The notes: generated by a model not told the origin, from the sequence alone. Positions 33,808 through 42,439 are shown, numbered from the stretch's first letter. The stretch: 58,146 bases of DNA from JBAZQS01 sp041645075 (GCA_041645075.1 JBAZQS010000004.1:1-58146); one strand, 5' to 3'. Made by a program: numbers and translations.

Positions 33808-33858
33808 AATTATTGTTTTTTCTCCCCATTCTTAAGGGGGTTTAGGATATAACACAAA

Positions 33859-33876
33859 AGGGGAGAAAGCTCCCCT
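33859..33876 (-). terminator. Terminator-like hairpin after rpsO
   Basis: AGGGGAG-AAAG-CTCCCCT stem followed on the minus strand by TTTTGTG. It may reduce transcription into the NYN and pnp genes. Confidence 0.65.
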
Positions 33877-33884
33877 GTCTAAAA

Positions 33885-34244
33885 TTAGCCGGCTGGTTTT
33901 TCCCCACTTGCTTCTTCAATTTCAATTCCCCCCAGCTCTGCTTCTAAAATTTGCGGGATGTCTTCTTCTATTTTTTTTATAATTTTTATCTTAAGTTTCT
34001 TAACTAAATCAGTAAAACTCTCGGGGTTTTCTTTTTCTAAATATTTTAATAATCTACGGCGCTCCGCCACCTTGCGCAATAAACCGCGGCGCGAAGAATA
34101 ATCCTTCTTATGCTCTTTCAAATGTGCCGTGAGGTTTTTAATCTCTTCGGTTAAGAGCGCGATTTGCACTTCTGAAGAACCGGTATCGTTTTCGTGGGTA
34201 GCAAATTTTTTAATAATCTGCTGCTTCTTTTTTTTATCAATCAT
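33885..34244 (-). CDS. rpsO: Ribosomal protein uS15
   Basis: A 119-residue protein matching S15 over the first 89 residues: TGSSEVQIALLTEEIKNLTAHLKEHKKDYSSRRGLL and RRRLLKYLE. It binds 16S rRNA in the 30S platform. A C-terminal extension of about 30 residues, ending EIEEASGEKPAG, is longer than the usual 88-90 residue protein. Confidence 0.97.
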   Translation of the reverse strand: MIDKKKKQQIIKKFATHENDTGSSEVQIALLTEEIKNLTAHLKEHKKDYSSRRGLLRKVAERRRLLKYLEKENPESFTDLVKKLKIKIIKKIEEDIPQILEAELGGIEIEEASGEKPAG

Positions 34245-34443
34245 ATTTGATTCCTGCCGCGAAATTCCCAGTATTCGTCCAAATCGCTTATTAGCTAATG
34301 TGGGCAGAAACCAAGAATAGCGCCTTAATTATTACATCTGCTATCTTATGATAAATCTTTTAATTTGTCAATGAATAAATGCTTGATAGAAATTAATATT
34401 GATTAATAGATTTCGGGTTACTGTTTTTGTTTACCGGCTTGCC

Positions 34444-34587
34444 CTAATAATTAAGGCTGCTGCCGTAAGCCACTAAAACCCAGATCCAGGACAAGACGGA
34501 AAAAATAATTAGAAATACCAACCTCCACCAATCTTCTTTTCTCATCACCCGCTGAAGCATTGATTGACTTTTTTGTTTTTCGGCCAT
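34444..34587 (-). CDS. 47-residue single-helix membrane protein
   Basis: A short frame from ATG at 34585-34587 to TAG at 34444-34446. The first 20 residues are charged (QRVMRKEDWW), followed by one hydrophobic helix (LVFLIIFSVLSWIWVLVAYG) and a short polar end. Codon choice and a hydrophobic-after-basic layout suggest a real small membrane protein. Function unknown. Confidence 0.6.
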   Translation of the reverse strand: MAEKQKSQSMLQRVMRKEDWWRLVFLIIFSVLSWIWVLVAYGSSLNY

Positions 34588-34658
34588 AATTTTTAAAATT
34601 AAGTAATTAATAATATATTGAATTATTATAACACAAAAATTGGATAATAAAAAAGAAG

Positions 34659-34686
34659 CCCCGCCTCGACGTTACGTCGGGGCGGG
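34659..34686. terminator. Bidirectional GC-rich hairpin
   Basis: CCCGCC-T-CGACG and CGTCG-G-GGCGGG arms with a TTA loop. An A-run lies on the left and ATTATTTTTT on the right, so it can end transcripts from both directions. The same palindrome type recurs at 36407. Confidence 0.7.
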
Positions 34687-34723
34687 ATTATTTTTTAAAA
34701 ACATCTTGGGGGGGGGCAAGGCA

Positions 34724-35203
34724 TTAATCCCCAGCCGAGTCCGAACCAGTTTTCGGCATACCGCAATTGGGGCAGACCGTGGCTTCGCGAGAAGAGTCAA
34801 GATAGCCGCAGTGGGCACACGCCCGAAACCGATAACTCCGCTTGAGAAATTCCACCCTGACAGAAGGTGGGATTTGGACTGGCGAATTTATCGGCGCCTT
34901 ATTGGGCGGAGAGCGGCGCGGCGGCTCGCCTCCTCGCCTCGATTCGGCGAAGCGGGGATTCGGCGAAGCGGGCGGTCCGAGTGGCGGCAAAGTCATAACA
35001 CTATAATGATTTAAATCATGAATAGTGCTTCTGATATGAACCTGACCCGCCCGGCGAAAAATGCCATAAAGTTTTCGCGAAAGTTCATCATAGGAGTCGC
35101 CGGGAAATGCCCGCCACATGGCGCTTTGGCGAACCTGATAACCTCGCTTTTTTAAAAACCCCTGGAGCCACTGGATCATCTCTTGCTTGGTGATTCTGAC
35201 CAT
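34724..35203 (-). CDS. Zinc-ribbon protein with repeat-derived middle
   Basis: A 159-residue protein of unknown function. The N-terminal 75 residues (VRITKQEMIQWLQGFLKKRG ... YDELSRKLYGIFRRAG) form a helical domain. The C-terminus has a zinc ribbon C-x2-C ... C-x2-C (CAHCGYLDSSREATVCPNCG). Between them is a Pro/Arg-rich stretch (PPASPNPRFAESRRGG) encoded by two direct copies of GATTCGGCGAAGCGGG, probably an in-frame repeat insertion. The start at 35203 is chosen because AGAGGTGA lies 6 nt upstream. Like 20061-20786, it is relatively GC-rich. Confidence 0.7.
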   Translation of the reverse strand: MVRITKQEMIQWLQGFLKKRGYQVRQSAMWRAFPGDSYDELSRKLYGIFRRAGQVHIRSTIHDLNHYSVMTLPPLGPPASPNPRFAESRRGGEPPRRSPPNKAPINSPVQIPPSVRVEFLKRSYRFRACAHCGYLDSSREATVCPNCGMPKTGSDSAGD

Positions 35204-35327
35204 TTTCTCACCTCTTTTTGAATTCAATAGTATAAGACAACGTCGGATTTTTAACTAGAATGAAAATTTATTTAAAGAACGTTTTTACTTAAAATCATTA
35301 TACCACACAATATTATCTTTGTCAAAT

Positions 35328-35831
35328 TCATTTATATTTTTCCTGTTTTATTTTGCTCTTATCAAAGTCCTCCTCGCTGTGCTCTGGCGCTTCATTGGCG
35401 GGAACGCCCAGAGGCATCAGGCATAAAACCCGATATTCCTCGGGAATATTCAAAAGATTCTTAACTTCTTTCTCGGCCTTGTCATTACCTTTGATTTGAA
35501 TCCAGCCGCTGCCCAGCCCCTGTTCAGTCGCCTCAAGCCAAATATGTTCGGCGATAATAGAGCAATCTTCAACCCATTCCTTGCTTTCCTGCTCATGGCC
35601 AACCACCACGATTATGATATTGGCATTGGCCGCGTGCGTTGACCAGGGCGTGGTCTTGGATAATTTTTCTTTGGTCTGGGGGTCTTTAACGATAACCAAA
35701 TCCCAAGGATAGGCGGCATTGGCCGACGGCGCATACATGGCCGCCATAATAATCTCATTTAATTTTTCTTCCGGAATATTTTCCGCCAGGTATTCTCTGA
35801 CGGATCGGCGTTTTTTTATGGCTGGAATCAT
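35328..35831 (-). CDS. Nitroreductase-family flavoprotein
   Basis: A 167-residue protein with the nitroreductase start AIKKRRSVREYLAENIPEEKL and YAPSANAAYPWDLVIVKD (FMN-binding and dimer regions), and the C-terminal GLGSGWIQIKG. These enzymes reduce nitro groups, quinones or related substrates with NAD(P)H and FMN. The physiological substrate cannot be told. Size is at the small end of the family. Confidence 0.9.
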   Translation of the reverse strand: MIPAIKKRRSVREYLAENIPEEKLNEIIMAAMYAPSANAAYPWDLVIVKDPQTKEKLSKTTPWSTHAANANIIIVVVGHEQESKEWVEDCSIIAEHIWLEATEQGLGSGWIQIKGNDKAEKEVKNLLNIPEEYRVLCLMPLGVPANEAPEHSEEDFDKSKIKQEKYK

Positions 35832-35931
35832 GGATTTAATTTTTAATTTTTAAAAAATAGTAGGTTATGCGGTTATAAATAATTTATATACTGCTTGGGG
35901 GAATATTAGCAAAATAGCAGCCAAAAATCAA

Positions 35932-35960
35932 TTGACTTTTTAAATAAAATCTGTTATTAT
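35932..35960 (+). promoter_or_regulatory. Promoter of the tRNA-Arg/His cluster
   Basis: TTGACT (35932-35937), a 17-base spacer and TATTAT (35955-35960), 45 bp before the first tRNA-like sequence. Confidence 0.8.
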
Positions 35961-36055
35961 TGATTTTGATGTTTCTTGTTAAAAATGTCTAACTATAAAA
36001 AATTTGTCCGCGTAGCTCAGTGGATAGAGCAGTAGCCTTCTAAGCTATTGGTCGT

Positions 36056-36205
36056 CCCCCACCATTTGCTCTCATAAATAAAATCGCTTGCTCTTGTCCG
36101 CGTAGCTCAGTGGATAGAGCAGTAGCCTTCTAAGCTATTGGTCGTAGGTTCGATTCCTACCGCGGACGCGAACCGCAGGCGAAAAATGAGAGCAAATGGT
36201 GGGGG
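36056..36205. repeat. 20-base inverted repeats bracketing the inner tRNA-Arg
   Basis: CCCCCACCATTTGCTCTCAT (36056-36075) and ATGAGAGCAAATGGTGGGGG (36186-36205) are perfect reverse complements, extended by one more pair on the outside (T36055/A36206). Confidence 0.9.
36096..36168 (+). tRNA. tRNA-Arg(TCT)
   Basis: Complete cloverleaf: acceptor GTCCGCG/CGCGGAC, D-arm GCTC...GAGC, anticodon loop CTTCTAA (anticodon TCT, reads AGA/AGG), T-arm GTAGG-TTCGATT-CCTAC. CCA is not encoded. Nested inside a split copy of the same gene. Confidence 0.93.
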
Positions 36206-36233
36206 ACCGCGGACGATATTGTGCTGGCGATTG

Positions 36234-36307
36234 GCGCCCGTAGCTTAGCTGGATAAAGCGTTGGCCTCCGAAGCCAAAGATCGTGCGTTCAAATCGCGCC
36301 GGGCGCA
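36234..36307 (+). tRNA. tRNA-Arg(CCG)
   Basis: Acceptor GCGCCCG/CGGGCGC, anticodon stem TTGGC/GCCAA with loop CTCCGAA (anticodon CCG, reads CGG), T-loop TTCAAAT. CCA is not encoded. Confidence 0.92.
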
Positions 36308-36318
36308 TAAAAATTTAT

Positions 36319-36390
36319 GGTGACTATAGTTTAACGGTAGAACAGCGGGTTGTGATCCCGCTAGCGAGGGTCCAACTCCCTCTAGTCACC
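36319..36390 (+). tRNA. tRNA-His(GTG)
   Basis: Acceptor GTGACTA/TAGTCAC with an extra G at the -1 position facing C73 (36390), the identity mark of tRNA-His. Anticodon loop TTGTGAT gives GTG. Follows tRNA-Arg(CCG) by 11 bp in the same transcript. Confidence 0.95.
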
Positions 36391-36406
36391 CAAACAAACA
36401 AAAATC

Positions 36407-36427
36407 ACCCCGATGTCACGTCGGGGT
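36407..36427 (+). terminator. tRNA operon terminator
   Basis: ACCCCGA-TGTCACG-TCGGGGT followed by AATTTTTGTTTT. The inner TGTCACG resembles the palindrome at 34659. Confidence 0.88.
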
Positions 36428-36480
36428 AATTTTTGTTTTGATAAAATTTCATTTCTAAACGGTCATTTTTAAATAAAAAA

Positions 36481-36513
36481 GAAAGGCGGGCTTGTTCAAA
36501 TGCCTGCCTTTCT
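36481..36513 (-). terminator. Hairpin with U-run on the minus strand
   Basis: GAAAGGCGGGC and GCCTGCCTTTC pair with one mismatch. An A-run just to the left gives a U-run on the minus strand, so it may end transcripts leaving the CapA gene. Confidence 0.6.
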
Positions 36514-36560
36514 GATATATGAATTTGATTGTTGTTAACTCCTATTATTAGATACGCAAA

Positions 36561-36591
36561 AAATAGCCGGTTTATTTCAAACCGGCTATTT
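36561..36591 (-). terminator. CapA gene terminator
   Basis: AAATAGCCGGTTT and AAACCGGCTATTT pair perfectly. The CapA stop codon (36586-36588) lies inside the stem. Confidence 0.75.
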
Positions 36592-37692
36592 AATATTGAT
36601 GATTTCTGATTTTAAATTCATTCTTTTTAAAATTTCCTCAATTTCAATTTTATCCTTAACAATTTGCGGTTGGCCATAATCATAAATATGAATAGGAATA
36701 ATTTCTATTTTTTCTAAATTTTTATCTTTAAAATAGGCCTTGGCAATCGCGCCTTGCTGGGTTTCCCGCGACCACATCTGGTCAAAAACCAAATTGCCGA
36801 GCGAATATAAAATCGGCTTGCCCTGGTAAATTTCCGTGGTCTGGACCCAATGCGGATGATGGCCAATGACCAAATCCGCGCCCGCGTCAATTACGGCATG
36901 AGCAAAGTCCTTTTGCTGTTTATTCGGCGAGGCGATATATTCGGTTCCGGCGTGCATTTCAACGATTAAAATATCCACTTTCTTTTTAAACTCGCTCACA
37001 TCTTTTTTCGCTTGCTCAATGTTCATGTTAGCGATGCCCGCCACGCTGCCAGTCGCCACATACAAATCAGCCAGATAGCCGTAGCCCAAAAAACCAAACT
37101 TAAAGCCATTGGCTTCTATAATCTTGCCTTGACGCGCTTCGGTAAAATTTTTGCCCGCGCCCACATATTCAATCTGATTTTTTGCCAATAGATCAAAAGT
37201 ATCTAACATGCCATTCTGCCCCTTATCGCCAAAATGATTGTTGGCTAAGGTTATTAAATCAATGCCCGCGTCTTTTAATCCGCTTATAGCTTTCGGGTCG
37301 GCGTTGAAAGCAAATGAGCCGGTGAGCACGGTGTGGTCGCCGCCGTAAGTGAACGGCGATTCCAAATTAACGGCCGCGATATCAGCGTCCTTAAAAATTG
37401 AGGCCACATTTTTAAACGGCCAAAAAAAATCCTGATACTTAACCATTTTCTGGCCCACCACCCGCGACAGCATCACATCGCCGCCGAAAACCAAGGTGGT
37501 TTTTTTCGGCACAACAGGCGCGGGTGATAATTTATTGGTGGAGGTCGGCGCCAATTCATTTTCGCCCAAAATCTTTTCCGCGATTTTTTGAGTAGCCGCG
37601 GGCGCGTTAATAACTTTTACCGCCCAAAAAATCCCTAAAATTATGATCAGGGCCAACGCCAGCCAAAAATAAATTTTTTTATTGATTTTCAT
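36586..37692 (-). CDS. CapA-family poly-gamma-glutamate-type phosphatase
   Basis: A 368-residue membrane-anchored protein (helix at about 8-27) with a CapA metallophosphoesterase domain: VFGGDVMLSR near 68-77, DADIAAVNLESPFTYGG near 103, ITLANNHFGDKG near 146, VEMHAGTEY near 245 and VIGHHPHWVQ near 275, providing the metal ligands. In Bacillus CapA is part of capsule synthesis. Here no capB/capC homologues are nearby, so the role is probably another envelope polymer. Confidence 0.9.
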   Translation of the reverse strand: MKINKKIYFWLALALIIILGIFWAVKVINAPAATQKIAEKILGENELAPTSTNKLSPAPVVPKKTTLVFGGDVMLSRVVGQKMVKYQDFFWPFKNVASIFKDADIAAVNLESPFTYGGDHTVLTGSFAFNADPKAISGLKDAGIDLITLANNHFGDKGQNGMLDTFDLLAKNQIEYVGAGKNFTEARQGKIIEANGFKFGFLGYGYLADLYVATGSVAGIANMNIEQAKKDVSEFKKKVDILIVEMHAGTEYIASPNKQQKDFAHAVIDAGADLVIGHHPHWVQTTEIYQGKPILYSLGNLVFDQMWSRETQQGAIAKAYFKDKNLEKIEIIPIHIYDYGQPQIVKDKIEIEEILKRMNLKSEIINIK

Positions 37693-37748
37693 GCTACTTT
37701 AAGTCCAGAATCTAACCTATTTATAACATAAATTTAAAAAATTTAAAT

Positions 37749-37776
37749 CCCCGTCCCGACATTCGTCGAAACGGGG
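37749..37776 (-). terminator. purL terminator
   Basis: CCCCGT (37749-37754) and ACGGGG (37771-37776) form a stem with inner CGACATTCGTCG pairing. The minus strand reads into a T-rich tract. Confidence 0.65.
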
Positions 37777-37792
37777 AATATTTTTATTCTTT

Positions 37793-40700
37793 TTAACCAC
37801 ACCACTCCCTGGCATTCTGAAACATTTTAAGCCAAGGCGAGGCCTTTAAATCATTTTTCCAATTCTCGGACATATAATGCCACTGCCATTTTAGGAACGC
37901 GCGTTCCGGATGAGGCATCATGGCCAAATGCCGGCCATCACGCGAGCAAAGAGCGGTAATACCATCGGGCGAACCGTTGGGATTAAACGGATATTTTTCC
38001 GTTGCCATCCCACATTCGTCAACATAAACCAGCGGCGTCAAATATTCACTTTGGATGGCGTCAAGCAATTGAGCGTCTGGACAGAATAAACGCCCCTCGC
38101 CATGCGCCACCGGAATACCCAGCACCGAATTTTCCAGGCCCTTAAGCATAATGGCCGGACTGGGCAGGATTTTGACGGTTGACCAACGCGATTCAAAACG
38201 TTGAGATAAATTACGAATGAATCGCGGCTGATCCTCTTCGGCCAAACCCTTAAATGGTACCCAGCCGAGCAAAGCCATTAATTGACAGCCGTTACAAACC
38301 CCGAGCGAGAAAATATCGGGCCGTTCGTAAAAGCCGTCAAACATTTCCTTTAATCGTGAGTTGAATTTCACCACGCCGGCCCACCCCTTACCGCTGTCCA
38401 AAACATCGGCATAGGAGAAACCACCGACAAAAACCACGCCCCGGAATTGATCAAGGGTGGTCACGCCGGCAAGCAGGTCGGTCATAGTAACGTCCCAAGG
38501 TTCAAAACCGGCCGCAAAAAAAGCTGAGGTCATTTCACGGTCGCCATTACTGCCCTCCTCACGAACAATTGCCACCTTTAGTTTTTTTCCGCCAAACACG
38601 GCAAAATTGGTCGGCTGGGGCGTAAAGCTCAAAAAGTAAACTGAATTATCCCAGCCATGGCAGCGAGCCTGCTCTTTGGCCACGACTGGATTCATTTGTT
38701 CTTGTTCTAATTGGTCGCTGGTCGCTTCCCACCAATTCAGCAACTCCGAAGTTTCTCTGGCCAATAACGTATTACCATTTTGGCGAATGACCACCTTTTT
38801 TAGTAAGGTGGTTTTTCCCAAAATTGCAAAGACTAATCCTTTTTGCGCCAAAATCTGCTTAATGATTTTCTCGTTTTGGGGCAAGTATTCAATCACCCAG
38901 CCCACTTCCTCGGAAAACCATTTGGCAAACGAATTAATCCCGCTACGCAAACCGAGATTCACGCCGCAGTTTCCGGCCATGGCCATTTCCACCACCGTGG
39001 TAATCAACCCGCCATCACTGCGGTCATGCTGGGCCAGAATCAAATCCTCCTCAATCAAAGTTTGAATCGCCTTAAACGCTTCCGCCAAATATTGTTCATC
39101 CCAAACATCCGGACAATCATCGCCGATCTGACCCAAGGCCTGCGCCAAAGCCGAACCGCCCAAACAATTATGGCCACCGGATAAATCAATCAGCATTAAC
39201 TTGCTTTTGCCAGGATATTTGATATCAGGCGTCACTTTTTTGGTAATATTGGGCATGGTGACATAGCCGCTCACCACTACTTGGCCCGGCGCTTTCACAA
39301 TTTGGTCGTCAACTTTGGCGGCCATAGTCAAACTGTCTTTGCCGCCATCCGCGGCAATGCCCAGCTTAATCATTAAATCGCGCAAGGCCACGGCCGCATC
39401 ATACATTTCCGGCCCCTCGCCTGGTTGTTTGGCGGCCCACATCCAATTGACCGAACATTTAATATCGGACAAGGAAGTGATTAACGCCGAGGCCATATTG
39501 GTCAACATTTCGGCCACGGCCATGCGCGCGCCGGCCCGGGGATTGACCAACATTTTAATCGGCTGTTCGCCAATGGCAATGGCCGCGCCGCTTTTGTCAA
39601 AATGACTTTGCGCCACGACAGCCACGTCGGCGACCGGCAATTGAAGCGGCCCGCAACATTGTTGTTGGGCAATAAGCCCAGTCACGCTGCGGTCCACTTT
39701 TCTCACCAGAAATCCTTTGGACCCGACCGAGGGCAAATGGAAAACTTTTTCCAGGGCCTCGCCAAAAGTCAGGGATTCTGGAATAACGAGCGGTTTTAAA
39801 ACCCGCTTCACGCGATTGGCTGTGAAAGTTTTTTTGGGCATTTGGTCTAAAATTTTTTTCAGGTCAAGGTCAACCGGCGTGGAATCATCTTGACTGTCAT
39901 AAACCGTAATTTTCCCATCACCGGTAATTTCACCCAACACTTCGCAATTGACTCGCTCACGACGGCAAATGGCTTGAAACTGCTCAAGCCAAATTGGATA
40001 AATAAGTAGCGCGTTTCTCTCCTGATACTCGGCGCTCCAAATTTCCAAAACCGACAAAGTTTTATCGCCAATGATAATTTTTCTGATATCAACACGGCCG
40101 CCGGCCGGATTGACTAATTCGGTCAACACGTTACACGGCCCGCCCGCGCCTTGGTCATGGATGCTTAAAATCGGATTCCGGTCACCCATTTCAATACAAG
40201 CGCGGATGACCCGATTCATTTTTTGTTCCATTTCGGCATTGCCGCGCTGAACCGCGTTGAAATCAAGCGCCGCTTCATTGGCGCCGGAAATCATGCTGGA
40301 AGCGGCGCCCCCGCCCACACCAATGCGATAAGCCGGACCGCCGATTTGGACAATCACCATGCCTTGGGCCGGCTCTTCTTTTTTCAAGTGGCGATGGTCA
40401 ATTTGACCGACACCGCCCGTGAACATAATCGGCTTAAGCCATTCACGACGCTCACCGTTCGGCAGAGTTATGCCGAAAGTTCTGGTGAAACCCTGGATGA
40501 CCGGTTCGCCGAATTCATTGCCATAACGCGACGCGCCATTGCTTTCCTCAATGAGGATTTTGCGAGGCAATGCCAAGTTGTAGGGATAATTCCAACCCGC
40601 CACTTCGCCGGGAATCGGATAATCGGCCAGATTTAAATTGCCCACGCAATAACCGGCCGTGCCCGCGATTACCAAACCGCCGCGACCGGTGGCTTGAATA

Positions 40701-41611
40701 TCGCGAATCCGTCCGCCCGTGCCAGTTTGCGCGCCCGGTTCAGGCGCCACCCCGCTCGGGAAGTTGTGTGTCTCCGCGGTAAAGATAATATCGTAAACGC
40801 AATGCCTGAATCCAAGTTTTGAGCATGTCCCTGGTAAAGTCGGCAAAATTGTCCGAACATCGCAACCGGAAATAGCGCTGGAGTTGTCGCAAAAGGCCAA
40901 CACGCTGTTGCCGGGATTGGCCTTAAGCGTTAACATGATAATTTCAAACAAGGTCTCGGACATCTTTTGGCCGTCAAAAACCATTTGGCCGCGGAAATAT
41001 CCATGGCGGCAATGTTCGCTGTTAGCCTGGCCCAGTTGGAAGCATTCCACGTTGGTCGGATTGCGGCCCAAATCTTTGACGAATAGGTTGTAATAATAAT
41101 TCACATCCCACTCATCCATGCCCAAACCCATTTCCCGGTTTATTCTTTGAAGCGCGCTAATGCCTCGCTCTATTAGTGGCACCTGATAAACTTGTTCCGG
41201 CGCCAATCCGGTTTCAAAATTTTCCAGCGGCCGCGGATAAACCGTTTCGGTCATCCGATCGTGATTTTCCGCGATAAATTGTTCCGCCGTCTCTTGAAGG
41301 TTGGGCGGCAAAACCAATCGCCGTGAACGCTCAAGGCGTAGAACTTTTTTCAAGCCGCAAGCGTGGCAAATAGAAACCGCGTTACTGGAAAAGGCAGTTT
41401 CAAAATTCAGCCGCGGCCCAATTTCCACAATCGGCCCGCCTAATCCCGCCCGCTCCAGAAACGGCCGTGGAGCAAAATTTTCCGGCTCAAAAGTTTCCGC
41501 CAAAAGCCATTTTAATATGGCCAACTCCTCGGCGGTAAGCGGCGAACTGGTTTCAATGTTGAAACAGTGCTCAAATCCACCATTAATTCTTCGATAAAAT
41601 CTTTCCATCAC
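37793..41611 (-). CDS. purL: Phosphoribosylformylglycinamidine synthase, fused type
   Basis: A 1272-residue enzyme of the large, single-chain type found in proteobacteria and eukaryotes. It has an N-terminal domain, two AIRS-like halves (SEHCRHGYFRGQMVF near 195, RDIQATGRGGLVIAGTAGYCVGN near 305, VGGGAASSMISGANEAALDFNAVQRGNAEM near 430) and a C-terminal glutamine amidotransferase with NGCQLMALLGW, HGEGRLF and PHPERAF. It makes FGAM from FGAR, ATP and glutamine (purine step 4). Many small genomes lack purine synthesis; only purL, purE and purC are seen here. A GAGGGAG precedes the ATG. Confidence 0.96.
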   Translation of the reverse strand: MMERFYRRINGGFEHCFNIETSSPLTAEELAILKWLLAETFEPENFAPRPFLERAGLGGPIVEIGPRLNFETAFSSNAVSICHACGLKKVLRLERSRRLVLPPNLQETAEQFIAENHDRMTETVYPRPLENFETGLAPEQVYQVPLIERGISALQRINREMGLGMDEWDVNYYYNLFVKDLGRNPTNVECFQLGQANSEHCRHGYFRGQMVFDGQKMSETLFEIIMLTLKANPGNSVLAFCDNSSAISGCDVRTILPTLPGTCSKLGFRHCVYDIIFTAETHNFPSGVAPEPGAQTGTGGRIRDIQATGRGGLVIAGTAGYCVGNLNLADYPIPGEVAGWNYPYNLALPRKILIEESNGASRYGNEFGEPVIQGFTRTFGITLPNGERREWLKPIMFTGGVGQIDHRHLKKEEPAQGMVIVQIGGPAYRIGVGGGAASSMISGANEAALDFNAVQRGNAEMEQKMNRVIRACIEMGDRNPILSIHDQGAGGPCNVLTELVNPAGGRVDIRKIIIGDKTLSVLEIWSAEYQERNALLIYPIWLEQFQAICRRERVNCEVLGEITGDGKITVYDSQDDSTPVDLDLKKILDQMPKKTFTANRVKRVLKPLVIPESLTFGEALEKVFHLPSVGSKGFLVRKVDRSVTGLIAQQQCCGPLQLPVADVAVVAQSHFDKSGAAIAIGEQPIKMLVNPRAGARMAVAEMLTNMASALITSLSDIKCSVNWMWAAKQPGEGPEMYDAAVALRDLMIKLGIAADGGKDSLTMAAKVDDQIVKAPGQVVVSGYVTMPNITKKVTPDIKYPGKSKLMLIDLSGGHNCLGGSALAQALGQIGDDCPDVWDEQYLAEAFKAIQTLIEEDLILAQHDRSDGGLITTVVEMAMAGNCGVNLGLRSGINSFAKWFSEEVGWVIEYLPQNEKIIKQILAQKGLVFAILGKTTLLKKVVIRQNGNTLLARETSELLNWWEATSDQLEQEQMNPVVAKEQARCHGWDNSVYFLSFTPQPTNFAVFGGKKLKVAIVREEGSNGDREMTSAFFAAGFEPWDVTMTDLLAGVTTLDQFRGVVFVGGFSYADVLDSGKGWAGVVKFNSRLKEMFDGFYERPDIFSLGVCNGCQLMALLGWVPFKGLAEEDQPRFIRNLSQRFESRWSTVKILPSPAIMLKGLENSVLGIPVAHGEGRLFCPDAQLLDAIQSEYLTPLVYVDECGMATEKYPFNPNGSPDGITALCSRDGRHLAMMPHPERAFLKWQWHYMSENWKNDLKASPWLKMFQNAREWCG

Positions 41612-41755
41612 TCCCTCGCTTTCTTTAAATTGGTCTTAAATTTTCAAGGTTCTTGGCCTTATCTAAACATAGGCCAACTAAAAAGTCAATCAATAAACAA
41701 AAATAGAAACGAGAATTAACTCATCTCTATTGCTGATTTTAAAAATTATTTTGAA

Positions 41756-42382
41756 TTAATTTCTTATTAATTTTCTCTGCCTCAAATGCCGATAAACATA
41801 AGCGGCAATGGCCAAAATAATCAAAGCCGCGATGAGTAAATCAAAATTATGCAATTTTTCTCTAATCAGCGCCCAATTATTTCCCATCTTCACTCCCAGC
41901 CAAGCAAATAAAATGCTCCAAGGCAGGGCGCCGATAAAAGTATAAAAAGAAAATTTCTTAATGTCCATTTTTGCCACGCCCGCCGGAAAAGAAATATAGG
42001 TCCTGACCACCGGCAATAATCGGCCGAAAAAAACCGTGGCCTCGCCGTAATTTTTAAACCATCGGTCGGCCAAATCCAGGTCATGTTTGGAAATCAAAAT
42101 ATATTTGCCGTATTTATCCAAAAGCGGCCGCCCGCCTTTGTGGCCAAGCCAATAAGCCAAAAGTGAACCGGCTAAATTTCCCATGGTCCCGACAAAAACA
42201 ACGGGCCAAAAGCCCATTTTTCCCGCCACCACCAAAAAACCGGAAAAGGGCATTATGACTTCCGAGGGCATGGGAATACCGGCGCTTTCCACCAGCATTA
42301 ATAAAAATAATCCGGCATAGCCGGTGGCCTCAATCACCTTAACCACGATATTGGCGAGAAAGTTGATGAGAGTGAAAATCAT
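41756..42382 (-). CDS. DedA-family membrane protein
   Basis: A 208-residue protein of the DedA/SNARE-associated (PF09335) family. ESAGIPMPSEVIMPFSGFL near 28-46 is the re-entrant loop with the conserved Pro-Ser-Glu, and FFGRLLPVVRTYISFPAGVAKM near 120-141 the second signature (R-x3-R). About four to five helices. DedA proteins act in lipid flipping and membrane potential. The ATG at 42382 is preferred over the longer 42511 start, because the extra 43 residues are not DedA-like and run through a palindromic repeat and the divergent promoter area. Confidence 0.92.
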   Translation of the reverse strand: MIFTLINFLANIVVKVIEATGYAGLFLLMLVESAGIPMPSEVIMPFSGFLVVAGKMGFWPVVFVGTMGNLAGSLLAYWLGHKGGRPLLDKYGKYILISKHDLDLADRWFKNYGEATVFFGRLLPVVRTYISFPAGVAKMDIKKFSFYTFIGALPWSILFAWLGVKMGNNWALIREKLHNFDLLIAALIILAIAAYVYRHLRQRKLIRN

Positions 42383-42421
42383 AATTAGATGTTGGTAATT
42401 AACCTTTTTATTATAGCATAT

Positions 42422-42439
42422 GAGATGGTAATTTATCTC
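42422..42439. repeat. Short copy of the GAGATGGTA repeat
   Basis: GAGATGGTAATTTATCTC: arms GAGAT-GG and ATCTC with a shorter centre than other copies, in the divergent spacer between dedA and the next gene. Confidence 0.6.

Larger units (their letters stand above)
36006..36214 (+). pseudogene. Split tRNA-Arg(TCT) surrounding a complete copy of itself
   Basis: Bases 36006-36055 equal the first 50 bases of tRNA-Arg(TCT), up to just before the T-arm. Bases 36206-36214 match its last nine (ACCGCGGAC). The T-arm is missing; in its place is a 130-bp segment that holds an intact tRNA-Arg(TCT) flanked by 20-base inverted repeats (36056-36075 and 36186-36205). If the inverted repeats pair, the outer 5' and 3' parts come together, but the result would lack a T-arm. 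Confidence 0.8.
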
